Positions 19,301 through 28,960 of a DNA stretch of 64,000 bases are shown piece after piece (positions within the stretch are counted from its first letter, which is position 1; each line of letters begins with the position of its first letter). The position numbers were made by a program, and so were the translations under genes. This DNA is from Periconia sp. R9002 (taxonomy: Eukaryota > Ascomycota > Dothideomycetes > Pleosporales > Periconiaceae). The DNA lies in the NCBI GenBank assembly GCA_023627715.1, contig JAMAHW010000033.1:248001-312000 (forward strand). Direction: 5' to 3'. The notes beneath the pieces were generated by a model. It had not been told where the DNA came from. It searched no databases and was given only the letters and a program-made list of their open reading frames with translations.

Positions 19301-22300
19301 CCCAGAATATGAGAACGACACTGTGCTAGAGCAGCGACGAGTCGATCTTATTCATGCGGCGGCACATGTTCTAGAAAAAGGCAGTCTCATCAAGTATGAT
19401 CGGAAGTCTGGAATACTTCAACCAACTGAGCTCGGTCGAATCGCATCACATTATTATATTTCGCACAACTCCATGGCTACTTATAATACGCATATTCAGC
19501 CCGGCATCAGTGCGATCGAGCTGTTCCGTATCTTTGCACTCAGCGAGGAGTTCAAGTACATTCCAGTTCGACAGGATGAGAAACTGGAGCTCGCGAAACT
19601 TCTTGGTCGAGTACCCATTCCTGTCAAAGAGGGTGTTGAAGAAGCTCAAGCCAAGATCAATGTTCTTCTACAAGCATATATCTCGCGACTCAAGCTTGAG
19701 GGACTAGCATTGATGGCTGATCTGGTTTATGTTACGCAATCAGCTGGACGTATTCTTCGTGCCATCTTTGAGATTTGCTTGAAGAAGGGCTGGTCTCAGG
19801 TAGCGAAACTCGCATTAGATCTGTGCAAGATGGCGGAGAAACGAATGTGGCCAACTATGACACCTCTCCGGCAATTCCCCGAATGCCCTAGGGATATTGT
19901 TCAGAAGGCAGAACGTATCGATGTTCCATGGTCCAGTTACTTCGGCTTGGATCCGCCAAACATGGGCGAGCTTCTCGGTATGCCCAAGGCTGGTAGGACT
20001 GTCTGCAATCTTGTCAACAAATTCCCACGCCTTGAATTGGAAGCTACTCCTCGTCCACTCACCCGATCAATGCTCCGCATTGAACTTACTCTCCGACCCA
20101 TCTTCGAGTGGGATGACCAGCTGCACGGTGCGTCGGAAGCGTTCTGGATCCTTGTAGAAGATTGCGATGGCGAGCAGATCCTTTTCCACGACCAGTTTAT
20201 CTTGCGCAAGGACTATGCCGAGGGCGAAATGAACGAACATCTCGTCGAGCTGACGGTTCCTATTGACGAACCTATGCCGCCCAATTACTTCATTACAGTT
20301 CTTTCCGATCGCTGGATGGGTTCAGAAACCAAATTGGCAGTCTCTTTCCAGAAGCTAATACTCCCCGAAAAGTTCCATGCACACACCCCGGTGTTGGATC
20401 TGCAGCCGTTGCCTATTTCCGCCCTCAAGAAGAAGGAGTACATGGCTTTGTATGGAGATTCCGACAATTTCCGTTTCAACAAAGTGCAGACACAAGTGTT
20501 CAACTCGCTCTACACATCAGATGACAATGTGCTCGTGTGCGCAGCCGCTGGTATTGGCAAGACGTTCTGCGCCGAGTTTGCCATCCTACGACAGTGGTCG
20601 ACTCATGAAGGACGCATTGTCTATCTTGCGCCGTTCCAGGAACTCGTAGACAACCAATACAAAAACTGGAGCGAACGCTTGTCGAAGCTTGGTGGAGGCA
20701 AGGATATTGTCAAACTGACGGGTGAGACATCGGCAGATTTGCGTCTGCTTGAAAAAGGCGACCTCATCTTAGCAACGCCCGCACAATGGGACTCCCTTTC
20801 ACGACAATGGCAACGCCGAAAGAACGTACAGTCCGTGAATCTCTTGATCGCCGACAATCTTCACATGATTGGTGGGTCATATGGCTACATTTACGAGATT
20901 GTTGTTTCTCGAATGCAGACCATGGCGGCTCAGTTGGAATCCAAACTACGCATCGTTGGTCTTAGTGTGTCTCTTGCAAATGCACGAGATGTTGGCGAGT
21001 GGATCGGTGCTAGCAAGCACACCATTTTCAATTTCAGCCCCGGTGTTCGTGCAGTCCCCTTGGAACTAAAGATTCAGACTTTCACGATCCCTCACTTCCC
21101 CTCGTTGATGTTGGCGATGGCCAAGCCAACATATAAGGCCATACTGTCAATGTCTCCCGACAAGCCGGCCATGGTTTTCGTGCCCAGCCGGAAGCAGGCT
21201 CGTACATCGGCTGTGGATCTCTTTGCCGCCTGTGTCGCCGACGAACAAGACGATCGATTCCTCAATGCGCCCCTAGAGCAGATACAGCCTATTATCGCCA
21301 AAATCAATGAAAGCGCCCTGGCCGAATCGCTATCTCACGGTATCGGTTACTTCCATGAGGCACTCAATGCTTTCGATAAGAAGGCCGTTCAATATCTTTT
21401 CGAGAGTGGTGCTATTCAAGTCATGGTTGTGTCACGAGACTCCTGTTGGGAGATTAGCAGCACTGCCCACCTGGTTGTTGTTATGAACACGCAGTTCTTC
21501 GAGGGTAGGGAGCACCGATACATTGATTATCCTATCAGCGATTTGCTTCAGATGTTCGGCAAGGCGGGCAAAGCAGGTAAGGACAAGTCTGCCAAAGGAG
21601 TACTCATGGTCCCTGCTGTCAAGCGCGACTACTACAAGAAGTTCTTGAATGAAGCCCTTCCTGTAGAAAGCTATCTCCACGATTATCTCCACGATGCTTT
21701 CGTTGCTGAGATTAGCACCAAGACGATTGAGTCCACACAAGAAGCAGTTGATTGGTCGACCTACACCTACTTCTACCGACGCCTTCTTCACAATCCCAGC
21801 TACTACAATCTCCATGACACTTCTCATGAGGGCATCAGTGCTCACTTGTCAGATCTCGTGGAGCAGACACTCAAAGAACTGGTCGAGGCCAACATAATTG
21901 AGCATGATGAAGAGGAAGATGCCATCACACCACTCAACTCGTGCATGATTGCAGCGTACTACAACATCTCGTTCATCACGATGCAGACACTTATGATGTC
22001 GTTGAACGGGAAGACCAGCTTGAAGGGTGTGCTCGAAATCATTACGGCAGCCACGGAGTTTGAAGACATCCAAATCCGACGCCACGAAGAGCACATTCTG
22101 AGCCGCATCTACGATCGTGTGCCGTACAAGATGCAGGAGCCCAACTTTGAGACGCCGCACTTCAAAGCCTTTGTGCTGCTTCAAGCCTACTTTTCCCGCA
22201 TGCAACTCCCCATCGATCTAGCCAAAGATCAAGAAGTCGTCGTACGCAAAGTCCTCAACATCCTAAACGCCAGCGTCGATGTGCTCTCCTCGGAAGCGCA

Positions 22301-22958
22301 TCTTAACGCCCTCAGCGCAATGGAGCTCTCTCAAATGGTCGTTCAAGCCATGTGGCAGAAGGACTCACCGCTTAAACAAATCCCCTACTTCGACGCCGAC
22401 GTCATCAAGGCCGTACAAAAATTCGGCATCAAGGACATCGACGACTTCATCAACGCCATGGACGAGGACGAAAACCCAGACTACAAAGCCCTGATGAAAG
22501 CCATCAACCTCGAGGGTCGTCAACTGCAAGAGGTCGCCACCTTCACCAACGAGTACTACCCCAACCTAGAACTCGAGCACGAAGTGGTCGACCCAGAGGA
22601 CATCGCGACCAACTCCCCCTCGCACATCAAGGTGCGCATCACGCGCAACCTCGACGAGGACGAGGAGCCCAAGACGGACGTCCACGCACCCTTCTACCCC
22701 GGAGACAAGACGGAGAGCTACTGGCTCGTCGTCGGCGATCAGAAGCAGAAGAGTCTGCTCGGTATTAAGAAGGTCACGGTCGGACGCAAGGTCGAGACGC
22801 TGTTGGAGTTCACCCTCGAGCAGCCCGGCGAGCATGAGTTGACGCTGTTTTTGGTGAGTGATAGCTATCTGGGTGTGGATCAGGCGCCGACTTTTGTGGT
22901 GAATGCTGCTGAGGGGATGGATGAGGATGAGGACGAGGACGACGAGGAGGAGGAGTAG
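16314..22958 (+). CDS. BRR2: U5 snRNP helicase Brr2 (pre-mRNA splicing, Ski2-like, two helicase cassettes)
   Basis: Uninterrupted 2,214-residue frame. I start at MADPKQNNLAQFKYTAMSNL, the conserved Brr2 N-terminus with NLVLQHDRR, not at the Met 25 codons upstream. The N-terminal part (1-480) has acidic stretches and the plug/PWI-like region. The first cassette carries APTGSGKT (about 556), DEIH (about 669), SATLPN, VHSRKET, ATLAWGVNLPAHTV and QMLGRAGRPQFDTYGEG, followed by winged helix and Sec63 domains. The second cassette begins near 1395 with AAAGIGKT (about 1410), a degenerate DNLH, and QMFGKAGK instead of QMxGRAGR, and then a second Sec63 unit; the C-terminus is acidic. Brr2 unwinds U4/U6 to activate the spliceosome, powered by the first cassette while the second is a regulatory platform, as in yeast. 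No intron over 6.6 kb, in contrast to most neighbours. Confidence 0.97.
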   Translation: MADPKQNNLAQFKYTAMSNLVLQHDRRFTSRRADEATGDPESLAGRINIRDMGGRTARENAPVQKKKPKSTFEVSRGSINEGGDVLEREQRKRKREDGTSAFGATSGADAELEIEDLTYKPRTPATRATFELITTIVSKHLGDVSMVTTRSAADAVLEFLKDDNMKDTDKKREIDDLLGSSMNAKEFNELVNLGKKITDYDAQDEDEEMADGEGDGAEDDNGVAVVFDEDEDEDGPQTFEVRDSDTSDEEGGEEEEQEIEEIGNDGNQGKVDDALAGGEETIIQGESASADRNEDGDGLIPVHEIDAYWLQRQIGQLYEDAHTQQEKTQEALNILGGVDEDGDDKPLREIENDLMDLFDYEHHELVAKLVLNRDRVVWVTKWRRVAEDKDERAAVEGEMKAAGQQKILQQLRARETGVRAEPDGPKMKIDLSGIKAPESKDVDMQDASKPEGIVGGLQPSGRPINLDNIVFDQGNHLMTNPSVKLPQGSTRRTFKGYEEIHVPAPKAKRDPNERNIPTTELPDWARVGFGSSKELNRIQTKCFPTAFHDDGNMLICAPTGSGKTNVAMLAILREIGKHRNPETGEIALDDFKIVFIAPLKALVQEQVGNFGKRLEPYGIRVAELTGDRQLTKQQISETQIIVTTPEKYDVITRKATDTSYINLVRLICIDEIHLLHDDRGPVVESIVSRTIRRAEQTGEPVRLVGLSATLPNYRDVASFLRVDPDKGLFHFDATYRPCPLKQEFIGVTDKKAIKQLKTMNDVCYTKVMEQVGEHRNQMLIFVHSRKETAKTGKYIRDKALELETIGKILRSDNATREILRSEAENVQNADLKDLIPYGFGIHHAGMSRDDRTTVEALFSDGAIQVLVCTATLAWGVNLPAHTVIIKGTQVYSPEKGSWVELSPQDVLQMLGRAGRPQFDTYGEGIIITTQAEIQYYLSLLNQQLPIESQFISRLADNLNAEIVLGNVRTRDEGVDWLGYTYLFVRMLRSPGLYRVGPEYENDTVLEQRRVDLIHAAAHVLEKGSLIKYDRKSGILQPTELGRIASHYYISHNSMATYNTHIQPGISAIELFRIFALSEEFKYIPVRQDEKLELAKLLGRVPIPVKEGVEEAQAKINVLLQAYISRLKLEGLALMADLVYVTQSAGRILRAIFEICLKKGWSQVAKLALDLCKMAEKRMWPTMTPLRQFPECPRDIVQKAERIDVPWSSYFGLDPPNMGELLGMPKAGRTVCNLVNKFPRLELEATPRPLTRSMLRIELTLRPIFEWDDQLHGASEAFWILVEDCDGEQILFHDQFILRKDYAEGEMNEHLVELTVPIDEPMPPNYFITVLSDRWMGSETKLAVSFQKLILPEKFHAHTPVLDLQPLPISALKKKEYMALYGDSDNFRFNKVQTQVFNSLYTSDDNVLVCAAAGIGKTFCAEFAILRQWSTHEGRIVYLAPFQELVDNQYKNWSERLSKLGGGKDIVKLTGETSADLRLLEKGDLILATPAQWDSLSRQWQRRKNVQSVNLLIADNLHMIGGSYGYIYEIVVSRMQTMAAQLESKLRIVGLSVSLANARDVGEWIGASKHTIFNFSPGVRAVPLELKIQTFTIPHFPSLMLAMAKPTYKAILSMSPDKPAMVFVPSRKQARTSAVDLFAACVADEQDDRFLNAPLEQIQPIIAKINESALAESLSHGIGYFHEALNAFDKKAVQYLFESGAIQVMVVSRDSCWEISSTAHLVVVMNTQFFEGREHRYIDYPISDLLQMFGKAGKAGKDKSAKGVLMVPAVKRDYYKKFLNEALPVESYLHDYLHDAFVAEISTKTIESTQEAVDWSTYTYFYRRLLHNPSYYNLHDTSHEGISAHLSDLVEQTLKELVEANIIEHDEEEDAITPLNSCMIAAYYNISFITMQTLMMSLNGKTSLKGVLEIITAATEFEDIQIRRHEEHILSRIYDRVPYKMQEPNFETPHFKAFVLLQAYFSRMQLPIDLAKDQEVVVRKVLNILNASVDVLSSEAHLNALSAMELSQMVVQAMWQKDSPLKQIPYFDADVIKAVQKFGIKDIDDFINAMDEDENPDYKALMKAINLEGRQLQEVATFTNEYYPNLELEHEVVDPEDIATNSPSHIKVRITRNLDEDEEPKTDVHAPFYPGDKTESYWLVVGDQKQKSLLGIKKVTVGRKVETLLEFTLEQPGEHELTLFLVSDSYLGVDQAPTFVVNAAEGMDEDEDEDDEEEE

Positions 22959-23491
22959 ATGTGATTGTGGAAGACGAGGGATTTGGGAGGCGGGAATTTT
23001 CCATTATGGGGTTTTCATCTGCGGTTTACTTCCCCTTGGCTAAGGATTATCCTCTGGCGTTTTAAATTTTCTTTCTTCCTTTGTGGATGGTTATGTTTTG
23101 TACAAATAAATCAAATGAGATATTGGGTCGGTTCAAAAATGGATACCTACATGGACTTTCCTCTTCTTCGTCAGTCACATGAATAAATAAATATTATCCA
23201 TACGTGTGTGTCGGAATATCTCGCATCTACTGGATTCCCTTCAAACACCCAAAATGTGTGCAAAGGAGAAGAATTTAGAGAAATGTAACAGTTTTTTTGG
23301 TATTCCATGCCATTTCAGAAGAGGTTTAAAACAAAAGGGTATCATGATAATCGTAGTCATACAAAAAAAGGTAGAGACGCTCGTGTTTCTCCCATACGGA
23401 ATATGGGGGATGATGGGAAGGATAGGAGCGGAACCCCACAGTCATACAATGACTAACAATCGTAGTCGTTTCCATAAAGCTCCTTCATCAA
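22959..23491. other. Convergent intergenic region, 3' ends of BRR2 and unknown gene
   Basis: AT-rich, with AATAAATCAAAT and AATAAATAAATAT strings (23105-23195) that could serve as 3' processing signals. No gene seen. Confidence 0.5.
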
Positions 23492-24318
23492 TCACATGCG
23501 ATCCTCCCACGATTCCTCAATCGCCATCCTACCCTCACCATTCCGCATCCAGACATCCTCCTGACTAACCGGTCGATCCCCCTCATTAAGCACCATAGCC
23601 TCTCTCCTGCGCCTCCTCAAATCGCGCTCCTCGGGATCACGCCCGACAACACCCTCCCTCGCGACGCTGCCGATCCCACCACCATCACCGCGTCCCGAAG
23701 TGCCCGTCACACCACCACCTAACCCCCACATCTCGTCCCGCTGGTGCTGGTGCTGGCGCGACCGAGCCCCGCTGCCACTCAGCGCCTCGTAGTCTTCGAG
23801 GAGATTGAGGGCGAGTCGGGCGCGGTGCACGGTTTCGGCGTCGGAGGAGGCGAGGTCTTTGAGCAGGAGGCGGCCTGCGGCTGGGTTGGACATGAAGCGG
23901 TCGCAGAGGATTTTTGTGGCTGCGCGGCGGATTTCGATGTTTGTGCATGTTGCGAGGACGGAGAGGGAGGCGGTTTTTATGGTGTCTTCTTTGTTGTGTG
24001 GCGGGTTTGGGGGAGGCGAGGAGGATGGGTCGCGTCCGGGGGCAGTTGGGAGAGGCGGTGGTGGAGAGGTGAGATTGTGGACTTCGGTTAGGGTGACGAT
24101 GTGTTTGAGGCCGGCAGATACGGCTTTTACAGCTATGAAGGTGAAGACGCCTGTGGAAGAGGAGAGTCAGCCATGTTTTCTTTTGTGGGAGTGGAATATA
24201 GAAATATAGTTGACGAAGCGCTTTTTCTTGCTGTGAGAAAAGAGAGTGATAGAAGGAGGGAAGGTGGTAGCGTACCTAAGCCGAGCCACAGGTAGCGATC
24301 CTCTATCGTGGGCGCCAT
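23492..24318 (-). CDS. Uncharacterised fungal protein with N-terminal hydrophobic helix and ARM-like segment
   Basis: Two exons on the minus strand, 24318-24276 and 24150-23492, encode 233 residues with matching phases. The protein starts MAPTIEDRYLWLGLGVFTFI, so residues 10-30 could be a membrane anchor; the intron splits this segment. A Pro/Ser-rich loop (about 45-70) is followed by an alpha-helical part with TIKTASLSVLATCTNIEIRR and ILCDRFMSNPAAGRLLLKDL, which looks like one or two armadillo/HEAT-type helix pairs. The C-terminal 90 residues are Gly-, Arg- and Glu-rich and disordered. I do not know its function. It is divergent from NOP14 with 277 bases between the starts. The coding call is good because the frame, intron and composition agree. 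Confidence 0.7.
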
Positions 24319-24595
24319 TGTAGTGAGGCCTCCGTCATGATAGCGCAACGAATGTTTCGTCGTGGAAGATTGCTTTTGGATTGCGGTTGCGGCCTCGAGC
24401 TTTCCCCAATGATGTCGGCGCTCGCGGGCCCGACGTGCGCTAGTACCGATATAGTAGGCGGTGTGGAGCTTTTTAGCGGGAACCCTCTGCGAAATTTCCA
24501 ATCGGCAATCCTTCGTGAACCTTTCAAATTTCGCGAAGTAAAAAAGTTACACCAGAGAGAAGTTACTTTTCTCTCTCGACTTCGTACTTTTCAAG

Positions 24596-27133
24596 ATGCC
24601 GCCTTCGCAGCTGAAGCGGCTCAAAGCCTCGCTGCGGGAGCAAGGCATCACTGGTCAGCAGAAATCTAAAAAGCAGAAGAAGACCGACTCGAGAAACAGC
24701 GCCGACCAGCATGCAAAGAAAGCCGCTGCCCTCGCCTCCATCCGCGAGTCTTTTAATCCCTTCGAGTTCAAACACCTTGCGCGCCCTAAGAAATTTGAGT
24801 ACGTTACGAACCAGCCTCAAGATGCAAAGTCAAAGGTGCTGGGGCGACCCGGCGTCACCAAGAGCCAGGGCGAGGAAACTCGACGGAAGACCTTGTTGCC
24901 GGAGATGAGCAAGAAGAACAAGGTTGGTGGTATCTTGGACAGACGAATTGGAGAAGATGATCCGACTATGAGCTTGGAGGACAAAATGATGGCACGGTTC
25001 GAGCGCGAGCAGCAGCGCAAACGAGGTGGCAACACATTCGATTTAGAAGATGATGACGATGGATTTGGTCTCACTCATGGCGGAAAGGCACTGGAGTTCG
25101 ACGAAGATGATCTAGGGCAGGAGGACTATGATGCTGCGAGTGTGGGCGGCTCAAGCGACGATGGGGAGGAAGACGAGAGTGGCTTTCTGAAAAAGAAGAG
25201 GCGGAGAGATTCTGATGATGAAGGCGAGGCTGGCGAAGGCGCAGATGATCAGCCGGAGAGGAAGAAAAGCAAGGCCGAAGTCATGAAAGAAGTCATCGCC
25301 AAATCAAAACTCCACAAGTACGAGCGACAACAACAGAAGGAAGACGACGACGACTTGCGGGACGCTTTGGACAAGGACCTGAACGACGTTCTCGATGCTC
25401 TTCGTGGACACATGAACAAGAAAAATTCAGTGCCAGAGCCACCAAAAGAAGAAGTGAAATCGGACTTTGGCATCAATCCTGACCGGGCTGCACTGCTCGA
25501 AGGGCGATCACGAGAGGACGCAGATCGGGAGTACGATGCTCGTGTGCGCCAGATGTTGTTTGATCAACGATCGAAACCTACCGAACGTACCAAGACGGAG
25601 GAGGAGAAGGCGCAGGAAGACGCTGAAAAGCTGCGGTCTCTTGAGGAGAAGAGAATGCGCAGAATGAGGGGTGAACCGACGAGTGATGACGAGGAGGCCC
25701 CTCGCAAGCAGCAGGGTGAGCAGGATGATGAGGACATGGAGAGTGTTCACGATGATGCTGCGGAATTTGGCTTGGGCGCCCCTGAGCCGCACAGTCGACC
25801 CGACGGTGTAGAAGACGAAGATGATTTTCTTTTGGAAGACGACCTTATCGCAAGTGACTCCGAAGCAGATGTCGCGTCAGACGATGAATCTGATGATGAG
25901 GCTGGAGTCGACGACACCATGGCAGCAGATGAAGATGACGACTTCCTCAAGAGCGTCATGCCAGAGTCCGATAAGAAACCACCCAAGGCCGTCAATGGCG
26001 TCCTTTCTTTAGTACCAGAGGCACCGTCTTCCAAGCTCGCATTCACATATGCTTGCCCACGCTCGCACGAAGAGCTGCTCAAAGTGTTCAAAGGCGTCGC
26101 CATCACCGATCTCCCAACCGCAGTGCAGCGCGTGCGAGCACTCTACCACGCTGGACTTCACGCCGACAACAAGGAGAAACTGTCGGATTTCGCATGTGCC
26201 CTCGTTGACCACATATCCTACCTTTCTAACCGAGACCCCGCCGTCCCTCTGACCGTCCTCGACCCCATCATCCGTCACATCCACTCACTTTCCCGTGCCT
26301 ATCCCGCCGCGATCGCAACCCGCTTCCGTGTACACCTCAAGGCCCTCCAAAACTCCAACTCGCCCACCCCAGGCGACCTCACTCTCCTCACAGCCATCGG
26401 CTCCATCTACCCAACCTCCGACCACTTCCACCAAGTCGTGACGCCCGCTATAACCCTCATGGCGCGCTGGCTGGGTCTCACAACACCCACCTCACAAAAG
26501 GACGTTGCAACGGGGGCCTTCCTCGGCGCACTCTGCCTCTCCTACCAAAAGCTCGCAAAACGCTACATCCCCGAACTCATCCGCTACACCACCCTCTGCC
26601 TCCGCTCCCCACACACGACACCCGCACTCCTCACCGCCCACACCACGAACATCATCAACGCGGCCACTCTCTGGCATTCAACCCCTGCCTTCCCCGAAAT
26701 CTTCACTCCGCTCCTCCCGCATCTCGTCGCCACAGGCTCCACGCAAACCCACACGCACCTCACGGTCCTCCTGCACTCGGCACGCCTCGCCCGCCGGCCC
26801 CAACGCCTCCACAACCACCGCGCCCTCCCCATCAAATCCTCCATCCCCAAGTTCGAGGAAAACTTCGACCCCACCAAGCACTACGATCCGGACAAGGACC
26901 GCGCCGAGGCCGCCAAGCTGAGGAAGGAGTACAAGCGCGAGAAGAAGGGGGCTATGCGGGAGCTCAGGAAGGATGCTAATTTCATCGCGAGGGAGAAGCT
27001 GCGCGATAAGAAGGAGAAGGATAGGCGGTATGTGGAGAAGGAGAGGAGGCTTATTGCGGAGATTCAGGGAGAGGGTGCGCGGGATCGGAATGAGTGGGAG
27101 AGGGAGAAGCGGAGGGCTAAGGGGAGGAAGTAG
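24596..27133 (+). CDS. NOP14: Nucleolar protein Nop14, 40S ribosome biogenesis
   Basis: Single exon, 845 residues. The start MPPSQLKRLKASLREQGI and the block SFNPFEFKHLARPKKFEYV (about residues 47-67) are typical of Nop14. Further hallmarks are DDPTMSLEDKMMARFEREQQ and the long acidic central part (about 170-460). The C-terminal third is helical and ends in a strongly basic region (EREKRRAKGRK) with likely nuclear localisation signals. Nop14 is part of the SSU processome; in yeast it partners with Emg1 and Noc4 in pre-18S processing and nuclear export of the 40S precursor. The acidic Asp/Glu tracts alternate with KKKRR, as usual for nucleolar proteins. Confidence 0.95.
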   Translation: MPPSQLKRLKASLREQGITGQQKSKKQKKTDSRNSADQHAKKAAALASIRESFNPFEFKHLARPKKFEYVTNQPQDAKSKVLGRPGVTKSQGEETRRKTLLPEMSKKNKVGGILDRRIGEDDPTMSLEDKMMARFEREQQRKRGGNTFDLEDDDDGFGLTHGGKALEFDEDDLGQEDYDAASVGGSSDDGEEDESGFLKKKRRRDSDDEGEAGEGADDQPERKKSKAEVMKEVIAKSKLHKYERQQQKEDDDDLRDALDKDLNDVLDALRGHMNKKNSVPEPPKEEVKSDFGINPDRAALLEGRSREDADREYDARVRQMLFDQRSKPTERTKTEEEKAQEDAEKLRSLEEKRMRRMRGEPTSDDEEAPRKQQGEQDDEDMESVHDDAAEFGLGAPEPHSRPDGVEDEDDFLLEDDLIASDSEADVASDDESDDEAGVDDTMAADEDDDFLKSVMPESDKKPPKAVNGVLSLVPEAPSSKLAFTYACPRSHEELLKVFKGVAITDLPTAVQRVRALYHAGLHADNKEKLSDFACALVDHISYLSNRDPAVPLTVLDPIIRHIHSLSRAYPAAIATRFRVHLKALQNSNSPTPGDLTLLTAIGSIYPTSDHFHQVVTPAITLMARWLGLTTPTSQKDVATGAFLGALCLSYQKLAKRYIPELIRYTTLCLRSPHTTPALLTAHTTNIINAATLWHSTPAFPEIFTPLLPHLVATGSTQTHTHLTVLLHSARLARRPQRLHNHRALPIKSSIPKFEENFDPTKHYDPDKDRAEAAKLRKEYKREKKGAMRELRKDANFIAREKLRDKKEKDRRYVEKERRLIAEIQGEGARDRNEWEREKRRAKGRK

Positions 27134-28960
27134 ATTTCCTTTGTGTCGAGTAGAGTTTGGACGCTATATGTATGCATATGCTTGGGGTTGTATGGAGCGA
27201 ATGTATGGACATGTTCCTTTGTGATAGCAGAAAAATATATTGAGGGAATCAGACTTTTCAAATCGCAGTGTGACATTTCTTCTTCTCTTTTTCATAACAT
27301 CAATTTCCCAGTCTTGAGACTCCCTCCATCTTTGAAACCCACGTACACACCCACACACATACACAAGACACTATATGTCCATATGTACACACCTAAATGT
27401 CTCAAAATGTTACACTACGCGGTGTCTTAATACTACTGACAGCATATAGAAGGTATTCTAAATGAGAAATTGTAGTTAACACCCTTCCATACCTAGCCAA
27501 AACCCGTAATGGAGGAGGCATGAAGGATAGTGGATGGTCGGCGTCGGATATCACGTGATTTTGGTTTTCACATCGTCTCGGTACAGTTGATCATTACCCG
27601 AGCATGTGTTTATAGCATCCATCTTCCTTAACGTAACACCCTCCCGGAAATAGAAATAATGTATCATCAAAGCCCCGATGCCGGAATTTCCCATATAACA
27701 TGTGCATGATGAAAGCGCTAGACCCAAAAAAAACTGTACATGTATGAGGTGGAGACTCTGGCTCCCACGCTGAGCTCACTATTCATACATCCACCTGAAA
27801 GCTTTTAGACTTCATGCTGGCGGTGCTTTGCAGCATATCATTCTTCCTCAATCATCGTCAGCCCAATATCGAAACCTACCACCCTCAGAAATTCCACCAA
27901 TGGTTCCACTCGCTGTCCTTCATCGTGAGACCGACATTTTCGCAACCAAACTTTGACGTCGTCCAGAAATAAACGTGAGAAGCTCGTCAATATACCTATA
28001 GTGGCGATACGATAATGTGCTCAACGTTCGAGAAGACGCAACGAACAATCACATCGGCCGATCATCACGTATAGCAAAAAGATAGACATTCAGCGCCGAT
28101 CTCTCTACTACCCTCTCAATTACCATTAACAAGATAACGCTAGAAGCTCTGCGTCTTGATACGCGTCTATCTTCGCTCCATACTATCGTCTTATAACCGG
28201 TACTAAGCCTCTGTCGCTCGGCAAATCCGCACATCATCCGGTAGTTTCATCTATACTCGAACTGTAATTTATGCCTCCCCCAAATCTCCCAGCCCGCATC
28301 TAGGGCTGTTTTTTATAGCTGCGCGACTGCAGATCATCTGCCGCCAGAATTTATACAGCCGCCATATTAAGAGCATCTCGCAGTGCCAACGCGCAAGACG
28401 TATGCAGGGTTTTACGTTTTCGGCGCCGAGTTTATAGTACATATATGTTGCGTGGATGAGCCGCTCCGATGGATTCCTTCCTCAGCTGGCATATATTGTG
28501 GGGCCTTGGATCTTGACACTCAAAGAAATATGTAGACGAGTCGGATGGGTTACGGTTCTTGGGTTCCGAGCGACCCTTTCTAGGAGGATTTGCTTCTGTG
28601 TAACCGCATCTCTCGTGACGGGGTGGTGTGTCTGGTAACTCGATCACGATATTGGGATTTGGTCCGCCAGTTTGGGATCACGACCAGTGCAGAGTCCCGG
28701 GTTGTCGAACCGGACGGTTGTCTGGCACGCTCATACACTAACAGAGGGGAAATAGAGGGTCTGTTTATATGCATACTTTGGTTCAAGGCGGTTCTGGGAA
28801 GGAATTACGACTTAAATCACATCGATCTACCCTAGGACGTTATCAATTCTATTATACCTCGCGGTAAGAACGGCCATCGCGTTGAGTACTCAAAGCGTGG
28901 CACTGACATAGCAAGGCTTTTCAGCATTATCTGCCCCCTGGAGCCTGTCAATAGCTCACG
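27134..28960. other. Intergenic region, 1.8 kb, no gene identified
   Basis: Open frames are short (at most 81 codons) and without recognisable domains. A palindromic ATCACGTGAT at 27549-27558 contains a CACGTG E-box. The stretch 28255-28450 is a GC/AT mosaic with several TTTATA strings that looks like decayed repetitive DNA, but I could not match it to anything in the window. Confidence 0.4.
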
